64,000 nt of DNA from Antedon bifida (lineage: Eukaryota > Echinodermata > Crinoidea > Comatulida > Antedonidae), in assembly GCA_963402885.1 (NCBI GenBank), contig OY727093.1, forward strand, positions 16,993,036-17,057,035, in the 5' to 3' direction. Made by a program: the position numbers and the translations under genes. The notes under the pieces are model-generated. The model was not told the DNA's origin. It ran no database searches and saw only the letters and a list, made by a program, of their open reading frames with translations. Position 1 is the first letter of the stretch, and each line of letters opens with the position of its first letter. This document shows positions 57,001-64,000 of this stretch, piece by piece.

Positions 57001-60000
57001 CAAAGAAATAAGTAAATGCCTTTTCTCAACAGTTTTGTAGTATTTATTCATTTCACAATGATCTTGTTTGACAAAAAGCCTGAAAATACCAACACAATCT
57101 GAAAAATAAAACTAAATGTTTGGGCTTTTGTACAGAAAGATTACATTGCACATCAGATCCCTCAGATCAAGCATGCTCAATGTGTAGCTAAATGTACTAT
57201 ACTTACCAGTACATTGTATTTGAGCACAGCCAATGTTAGCTGTGTCTGGTGTAAAGCCAAGAGTAAAAGCTGGGGATGGACTTGTGCCTTGTTGAACTTC
57301 AATGCACACATAATCAAATTCCGAACAACTTAAAGAAGTAAGGTCAAAGTCTACATGTATCTGTAAAATTGAAAAAAATATATCCATTAGAGCCATTCTA
57401 ATGATCATTGCTCATAAATGCTGTCCAGGTGACTTTTCAAAGTACATGCTTCTCCCCTAAGGTTCTCATTATTTCATTGCTGTCATTTCAGGGCCTCTCC
57501 TGTCTGTTTGTGTGTGTGTGTGAACTAGTAAACCGGGGTAAAGTAAGTAAACCCCTACTGGTCTCCAAAGATATAGTAAAAGGTTAATTTACACAAACAA
57601 TTTTGTGTACACGGGACCTTCCGTTTTATAGGGTAGTCCTTGAAAGTGAATGTGGACCATTACAGTTTCATGTCTTATTGCTCACAATAACTTAAACATA
57701 CCAACCAGAAATGAGTTATATAAAGAATAAAATAATATTTTATTATGTCTCAGAGGGAGAATCCAATAAACAGGAATGAGAGGTAGAAATATATCAAAAT
57801 ATATGTTTTTCATTACCAATGGCCAGACTGAATTTCCATTATTGTCCAGACCGTAATCTGCTGACGTCAACATGTCAACATCTTGGTCTTGAATCCTTGT
57901 TCCAGTTCCATCAACTTCTGAATTCAAAAAGCCTCTTGCTTTCCACAGACCAGTTCCTTAAATTTATTATAAATATAATTATATGAAATCAATCAATATT
58001 TTTATAGTTTTTAATTTGATCATTGCACTACTTTTGTAAAGTGTATGTTACTTACTTATATTATCATAGCTTTTTTTTTTTAGGTTTTTTATTAATCTAA
58101 TTTGTATATACAGTATATCATCACTACTATGTTCGGAACTAACAAAGTGTTTTTCAAATACAATGCTATAGGTATTGGCCCTTGTTCGTTTTAGAGAAGA
58201 ATTTCCTCTTAGTAATAGGAGTGTGTCTCCTGAACAGGGTTGTAACAAAAGAGGTTTTCTACTGTAGGTTTGCAGTCTAGATGATATTTTGAATGATCCA
58301 ACTATGGAGGTATACAAATAACTAATTTTATACCTCCAAAATCCAACTTTACCTTGTATACTGGCAAAGGATGTGTCAGAAGACAACGTCACAGTCAAAT
58401 CTACATCATTATTGTTAGTTCCTTGAACCAAAGGTGAGTTTGCAGTTTGAGCAGGTAAAACATTTTTGATGACCACACCTAAAGAAATATAAACATTTCA
58501 AATGATGGTACAAATACCTAATAATTGATTAGGATATATAGATAGATATACAACAGCAGTTTATTGTATACAGTTTATACTTGATAGCACAAGAGGGATG
58601 AATAAACATACAGTATATTCTGTCGTATTATTTGTTACTAGGGAACTACACTAAACTAAGCTGTGATTGGCTCTGTAGGCCTACAGTACTGTAAGCATCA
58701 TTGACTGTACCTCATGTCAACATCGTTGTGGGGGAATATAACTGGTTCAAAGAAATATTAGTTACTAAGCAAATCATGTTTTTAGAAGTTAGATGAGTAA
58801 AGTATTGATTGTAAAAATCGTATGTATTTTTAAGTAGGCCTATTGAGTAGACCATGGTGTTCCCTATCAGGACAACTACCACCTTTTCATCTCATTTGGG
58901 ACAAGCACTGTTTTTCTAAAATAAAATGATTCAACTGGTATACAATAAAACCTTTTCAAGGTGTTTTTTGTTATGGTGAGTTGCGTGGCCAAGTTCACCA
59001 CCAGAACAATGGTCGAGGAGTGCCTTGAAGTCTGTGTGTTATATTATTGTTATGGTGAGTTGGGTGGTCGAGCTCACCACCAGAACAATGGTCGAGGAGT
59101 GCCTTGAAGTCTGTGTGTGATATTATTGTTATGGTGGTGAGCTCGGCCACTCAGGCCTAAAGGTACCTCCATATATCTCTGATAGGAAGAATAATAGCTA
59201 CTGTATGTACGCAGCAAGGTACTGCAATTTGTCGACGGATGTCCCGGAAGGTAATTATCAGAATAATTTTATATGATTTAAAGGATTTGTACAACTCTCT
59301 GGTTTATATGTGGATATTATATTTTATTTTATGTCTTAGGTAATGTGGCCAAGGATTATTAATAGTAAATTAATCACTGTCCTATCAGATAGGTGGTAAT
59401 AATCCCCCTAATACAGGGGCTATTTTAACCACCTACTGTATACTCTTCTCGAATAATGAACTGGGTTCTTTAAAGTGCACAGAGGTTATAACTGTCTACA
59501 CTGGACCTACGGTTTGTAGTCCTCATCCGAGAATGTTTCACCACCAGAACTAGGAGTGAGTCGGCCTCGAACGCTTGCTGATATTGTTGGCTCTTTAAGT
59601 ATGGTAAATGGCGCCCCTGTCTCCGCTCGGCCATTGACTGGGTGTCTAGAAAACTCAGATTTAGAAAACTCAGATCTCAGATATATCTGACTTTTCTAGG
59701 TCTAGAAAACTCAGATATATCTGAGATCCGAGTTTTCTAGACACCCGCCATTGACTCGCTTATGAAAATGAACTATACCGTAAACTAAAATCAAACATAA
59801 ATCTTAACAAACCTTGACATTCTATAGCAGTGCACACAGTTGTGTCATATCCAGTGTCTGGAGTTAAGGTAAAACTGCCTTGTGACGTCAATGTAGCGCA
59901 AAACATTGACAATTCTGAACAAATCCTAATTTCAAGATTCAAATTAGCTGTTCCTTGAAGTGTAAATGTTTGTCCTGGTGTCACACCAACATTGGTATTT

Positions 60001-61135
60001 ACTAGGGTGGCAGTAGCTTCCGTTCCTGACACCAGAACATTGGCAGAATCTCGTATGAAGAATTCCAAAGCCCATAGGTTTGAGCCAGTTAAGGAATCAC
60101 TTCCAGCCGTTGTACCAATAATAAACGACGATGATATAGCATGTGAAGTTGTGTGTTCAATTAACGGGTCACCAGAAATTATATTAGGAATAATATTTTT
60201 AATTATAACTGAAAAACAAAAAAATAAATAATTCATTGAAGAAACAAAATGTACTGCTTTTAACATCGATAGAATTAGCTCTTAGAAATGTTGAATATTA
60301 TTTTAATCAACAAATAAATGTCTATAGATATATAAATTTACAGGCATAGAAGAACTCTTCACCATTCAGTGATACACTGGACATTAAATCCCCCCTTCCC
60401 TACGTTTTTTAGATCTAATTTAAGATCACAAACTATATTTAATGTAAAAATAATACTATATGGTCCTATTGCGATAACTTTTTTCGTCTTTAAAAGGTTA
60501 AAAATGTGAAAAATAAGTCGATTCTATTAATTATAGCGGCCCGCTATAAATCCCAAAATGCATTGCGCGCGGATTGATATTTTTGTTTTTCACCTGTAAT
60601 TCGCCCACTTTTCGATCAATCGTGAGGCCAAAACAAATGGAAGACTCCTAACTTTTCAGCGAAAATACCGGGTTTTCCCCAATTTGTATCAACGGAGTCT
60701 GGCAAAAATAGAAAGACATTTAATGCAGCAACTATACAACGTCAGGCTAGGTATATAGCTAGCGTACGATGTTCGTACGTTACCGATGTTTACCAGCTAG
60801 GCCTACAAAACTAAGCCTAGCTAGGCTAGGCCTAAGACCGTCCACGAGAGGTCGATCGCCGCGAGCTACTTAGGTAGTGCATTGTTTCTCACTTTTTATC
60901 ATAATTTACCATAAAACGTACATTTAAGACAAGGAATGACATGGTTTAATGTTTTTAAAGTGATATATATGTATTATTTTCCAAAAAACGTCCAAAATTG
61001 CAGGGAAGGGGTCTTTAAATATTGGGCATTCAAGATTCAAAGGCAATCAAACGTTTTAGAATGTTTCTTTTAATTAAAAACACGTACCGTAAATAATAAT
61101 GCCAACAGCGGCAACAATATTGTCTTGTTACCCAT
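54083..61135 (-). CDS. Single-pass membrane protein with four repeated domains, 11 exons
   Basis: Exons (minus): 61135-61084, 60208-59813, 58478-58353, 57956-57817, 57360-57207, 56972-56769, 56441-56220, 55885-55481, 54694-54576, 54314-54270, 54190-54083. All junctions are GT-AG and phases agree, giving 656 residues. Exon 1 encodes a signal peptide (MGNKTILLPLLALLFTV); its donor GTGTTT is weak but is the only one in phase. Four domains of about 132-142 residues follow (about 18-150, 150-290, 290-432, 432-566). Each has a G-[ST/N]-x-LW motif (GSNLWALEF, GTGLWKARG, GNNLWQVNI, GTGLWDAVV), two mid-domain cysteines and a closing C-x3/4-C-x-G. Domains 1 and 4 are single exons; 2 and 3 are split. 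A hydrophobic helix (about 582-604, SIGMFFVGIFVGAFGFF) precedes a 52-residue tail with SVYVNV near the end. This predicts a type I surface protein. I do not recognise the domain family. Confidence 0.85.
58971..59150 (+). repeat. Intronic 79-bp tandem duplication
   Basis: TTATGGTGAGTTG...CACCACCAGAACAATGGTCG recurs 79 bp apart, with a partial third copy near 59127. It lies in the intron between exons 2 and 3 of the membrane-protein gene. Confidence 0.8.
59638..59746. mobile_element. Small hairpin element, GGGTGT...ACACCC
   Basis: The inverted ends GGGTGTCTAGAAAACTC and GAGTTTTCTAGACACCC enclose repeats of TAGAAAACTCAGAT and CTCAGATATATCTGA. The ends resemble the hairpin at 39246-39504. It sits in the second intron of the membrane-protein gene. 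Confidence 0.75.
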
Positions 61136-61141
61136 ATTAGG

Positions 61142-61474
61142 TTGGCGTCGGTGGTGTTCTTCCGTGGAGGTCGATACTTGAATATTAATTTATGCAAATC
61201 AAAGAGCAATGTAATATACAAGCAATTCCAATGTCAAAGTAAATTCCTTACATGCGTCCGAAGAAAAGTATATTCTACACCCTTTCTACTTTTTATTTCC
61301 TCAATGGTTTCTCTAACTTTCGTAATACTGTACAAGTTTTGCAATATTCCAAAATATATATGTTACACAAAAGTAACAAGCCGAGAAGTTCAATGGATTA
61401 AGTTCAGTGGAAGATCATTTACTTATGTGGGTGTATACAATAGGCGTTACAACCACAGATCAGATTTGCAATAA
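61142..61474 (+). CDS. Possible type II membrane protein frame, divergent from the receptor-like gene
   Basis: A 110-codon frame contains a hydrophobic segment (STPFLLFISSMVSLTFVILY) followed by KYICYTKVTSREVQWIKF and SFTYVGVYNRRYNHRSD. The layout (short basic N-terminus, signal-anchor helix, then a W...YVGVYNRR segment) is reminiscent of the start of family-92 glycosyltransferases, where a W...YSAYYDDR-type motif follows the stem. This is recollection, not a search. The nominal ATG is only 7 bp from the minus-strand start at 61135, so the real start may be further in (for example ATG at 61304). No donor that would extend it was found before the stop. Confidence 0.3.
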   Translation: MASVVFFRGGRYLNINLCKSKSNVIYKQFQCQSKFLTCVRRKVYSTPFLLFISSMVSLTFVILYKFCNIPKYICYTKVTSREVQWIKFSGRSFTYVGVYNRRYNHRSDLQ

Positions 61475-61889
61475 ACGCTTCAGTGACTTGCATGCAATCT
61501 GTGGTAGGCCTATTCTTGTTTTTTAAAAAGCATACAGTTATATATTCATTGAATTATCACATAAAATAATATGCCAAAGAAATAATAATCATACAAACTG
61601 TCATTGAAGTTATGTTAAAAACGTAGTGGGTTGAGAAACAAATACCAATATTTTAGGGTGTGCCGAAAAACCTGCCACTATATTCAGAACCGCTGCAATC
61701 GGTGTCATTTAGTGGTGGTGGTGGTGGTGGTAGACCGATAATAATTATACCATGGAGGTAATTTAATCTAATTTTATAGTTCCTAGATTAGATTAAGTAT
61801 GCTATTTTTACATTTTGAAAATACATTTAGGTCTAACCAGAAGCAATTACCGATTGATTATTTGGTGTCGTGGTAAAAGGGGATCCGCA

Positions 61890-62200
61890 GTTTTATAAAG
61901 TGTATGCTGTCTGCATAAATGCTGTAATTTTAACATACATATATTATAGAGGGCGCTATATAGAGTAAATGAAATGTTTGGTCTAGTGGCAAAGGCTTTA
62001 ACGTTGCACACTGGAGCCCTCAGTTCAAGGTCTATTAAGGACATGCATTTTTTTTTATTCTCAAATTTTTAATAGTCGAAGGAGATTATTTAGAGGGGTT
62101 AGGTTTAGTATATTTAGGAAGTAATTTTTTATAATAGAAAATAATTGTAAATTGTTGTACGGTGTTAAAAGTACAGCATTTATGCAGACAGCAACGTGGA
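61890..62200. mobile_element. Short inverted-repeat element containing a SINE
   Basis: GCTGTCTGCATAAATGCTGTA (about 61904) and its inverse (about 62172-62192) are followed and preceded by TTTTAAC/GTTAAAA. The space between them is mostly the SINE copy at about 61975-62125. A small palindromic element may have received the SINE. Confidence 0.55.
61975..62125 (+). mobile_element. tRNA-derived SINE, copy 2
   Basis: A tRNA-like head (TAGTGGCAAAGG as A-box-like and AGTTCAAGGTC as B-box-like) precedes the body at 62082-62123, which is nearly identical to 8859-8900. The head differs from that of copy 1, so the two share a body but have different or heavily diverged tRNA parts. Confidence 0.6.
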
Positions 62201-63574
62201 TAACTTGCTATAATAGATACCGCCTATGGACAGTAGCCGAATCGGCTGCTATAAACAACAATGGCGGCGAGTATTCATACATGTATAAGACACGGGAAAC
62301 AATAATGAAACTGATATTTCAATCAATCGCCTGTTGAACTTTCTGGGTTTTGAAAACTGAGCCGATAATATACGATATCGATTATCTTTTTTCCATAAGT
62401 GACACGCACGTTATCCAATAACATTAGGCATAAGAAACACGTCATAGATAAACAAAATACAGTTTTATTTTTCTAAAGCGCATGAAAAAAATATGCGGTT
62501 ACAAATTTAAACAAAGAAAAGGCCATTTAAATATCAATTTTATTAAATATATGAAAATCATCTCTTAAATAATAATTGAAAAATACAATTTTCATTCAAA
62601 ATTATTCATCCGTTCACTTTTAAATTTAAAAAGCAAGGCAAGCAAGCAAGAAGAAAGGGTTTACTTACTACTTTAAATACGTTCAACCAGTCATTTCTTG
62701 TCTTGATTATACGTTCTATGGTTAATTATAAAGACAAAACTATATACTGCCTGGTAGTAGACACGCTTAAGGCCTATGCTTAGTTGTCTAGGCCATCTGG
62801 TAAAAAACATCGTACCCTAGCTATTATAGCCTAGTCTAATTGCCGAATTAGTTGTCTTTCTTTTTTTATATATATATATTTATTTTGTTGTTACACTAAT
62901 TTAAAGGTGTTAACCATTTTGTTTTCTTGATAATAGTAAATAATAGAATAATCTAATTTATATTATTTATTGTTCATTGAGTTAGAACATACCGTACACC
63001 ACAACGTTATTTTATAATTTTCTTATTGATATTGCTTAACATGATAAAAACAACCTACCTAATTTATTACAATCGTGATATTTTATTCTATTTTTTTTTT
63101 AAACATCAATTGGTTTTCCTGTCTTCTTGATGTTTCTATAAAGTTAAATTTCCTTCCTGAACATCGTATTACAGTGTTATATACCTTATTAAATATGCCA
63201 TTATAATGTCACATAATAGTTAGAAATTATTTGCCTGAAAACCTATATATAGGCCTAAAGCAACAAAATAGTCAAATTGTCTGTCAAACTGTAGATGAAT
63301 TATTTCCATGTTTTTTTGGTTAAATGTAACTGGGTTTTTTTTGTGTCTTTTCATCATTATTTTTCTTCTTTTTTCAACTGCAAAAATGGCCTATTCAAAG
63401 TCTGATGTTATTAATTTTCATGTTTTTGGGAACAACAAAGGTTATGTAGGTAATCCATAGATATAATATAGCCAGCTATTCTATCTTTATAGGGCTTGTA
63501 TTCATGAATGGGGACTAACTTTGAGGTCATCAAAAGTGACACTGCGCGTTGTGCGGTACAGGGGGCGGTACGAA
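62201..63574. other. AT-rich intergenic DNA, no gene
   Basis: The stretch has T-rich runs, a short TA repeat near 62868 and an AAGCAAGCAAG-type run near 62640. No coding frame or element boundary is recognised. Confidence 0.5.
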
Positions 63575-63975
63575 TAATGCGGGCGTGCGTATGAGTTTCG
63601 AATACGACGCACGTGTCTTGGTTACAGGTACTATAACAACACATATCCAAACAAACCACACCAGTTCTTCGCTGGAAGCTAAACCAGTAACATCGTTTCG
63701 ATAATCGTCTCATAAAATCGTATTGAATTTTATCGATTACTTAAATTATTTCAAAGTAATATTAAATTGGTAAGCTTTTGTTTTTTAAATAAATGAATCA
63801 GGGTGACAGGAAGATTATTATTTATAATAATGTTAGGCCTAGCCTAATGTATGATGTTATGAACAGATCTATTCAATGATGATAACGAAATCAAAGTCCA
63901 GATATAAATACAAAGAAAGAACAAAACAAATAAGGTTTAAATTTTCTTAACGAATTTCAGCTAACTTAACAAACA
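63575..63975 (+). repeat. Second copy of the kinase upstream region
   Basis: It is collinear with 13350-14111 apart from the 327-bp MITE, which is missing here, and small indels. It marks a same-strand duplicate gene about 50 kb downstream of the first. Confidence 0.85.
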
Positions 63976-64000
63976 ATGGATAGTTCTAAGAACGTTGCAC
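63976..64000 (+). CDS. Start of the kinase paralogue (partial)
   Basis: The ATG and the following codons (MDSSKNVA) match the start of the decayed kinase-like gene at 14112 (MDSKNVA), and the upstream 400 bp match too. Only eight codons are in the window, so whether this copy is intact cannot be judged. Confidence 0.6.

Overview
This window is AT-rich, intron-containing animal DNA crowded with transposable elements. A marine deuterostome is likely, most probably an echinoderm or another ambulacrarian. Three things point that way: a Gmr1-type Ty3/gypsy element with integrase ahead of reverse transcriptase (a group described from deuterostomes), a CR1/L2-type LINE with a 2A-like peptide and PHD finger of the kind described in sea urchin, and abundant TAGGCCTA-type low-complexity tracts. 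The taxon is an inference, not something proved here.

Layout. 1-8.8 kb is repeats: a roughly 4.8 kb element with inverted ends carrying an 81-bp minisatellite, flanked by a degenerate tandem array. At 9-10.1 kb the first two coding exons of a CEP290 orthologue lie on the minus strand; the rest of that gene runs leftward, possibly out of the window. 10.4-13.3 kb holds two foldback elements and a MITE. 13.3-16.3 kb is a decayed protein-kinase-like gene on the plus strand. Its upstream region and start codon recur at 63.6-64 kb, where a second copy begins.

16.7-53.5 kb is a nested transposon cluster. It holds a CR1/L2-like LINE, a Tx1/L1-like LINE interrupted by a 1.5 kb DNA element, and a third LINE split into three pieces. 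The first split is by a Gmr1-like LTR retrotransposon cluster (27.4-38.4 kb). The second is by a 13 kb composite segment (38.8-51.7 kb) bounded by inverted 17-bp minisatellites and containing a FLYWCH-MULE transposase gene and further nested elements. A fourth, minus-strand LINE closes the cluster.

54.1-61.1 kb holds the best complete host gene: an 11-exon minus-strand gene whose splice phases agree throughout. It predicts a 656-residue single-pass membrane protein with a signal peptide, four copies of a roughly 135-residue cysteine-containing domain I do not recognise, one transmembrane helix, and a short tail ending in an ITIM/Grb2-type tyrosine motif (SVYVNV). The remainder is intergenic DNA with a second SINE and the start of the kinase paralogue.

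Functionally the host genes are a ciliary transition-zone protein (CEP290), a candidate cell-surface receptor, and a broken kinase with a partial second copy. Nothing suggests that they work as a pathway.
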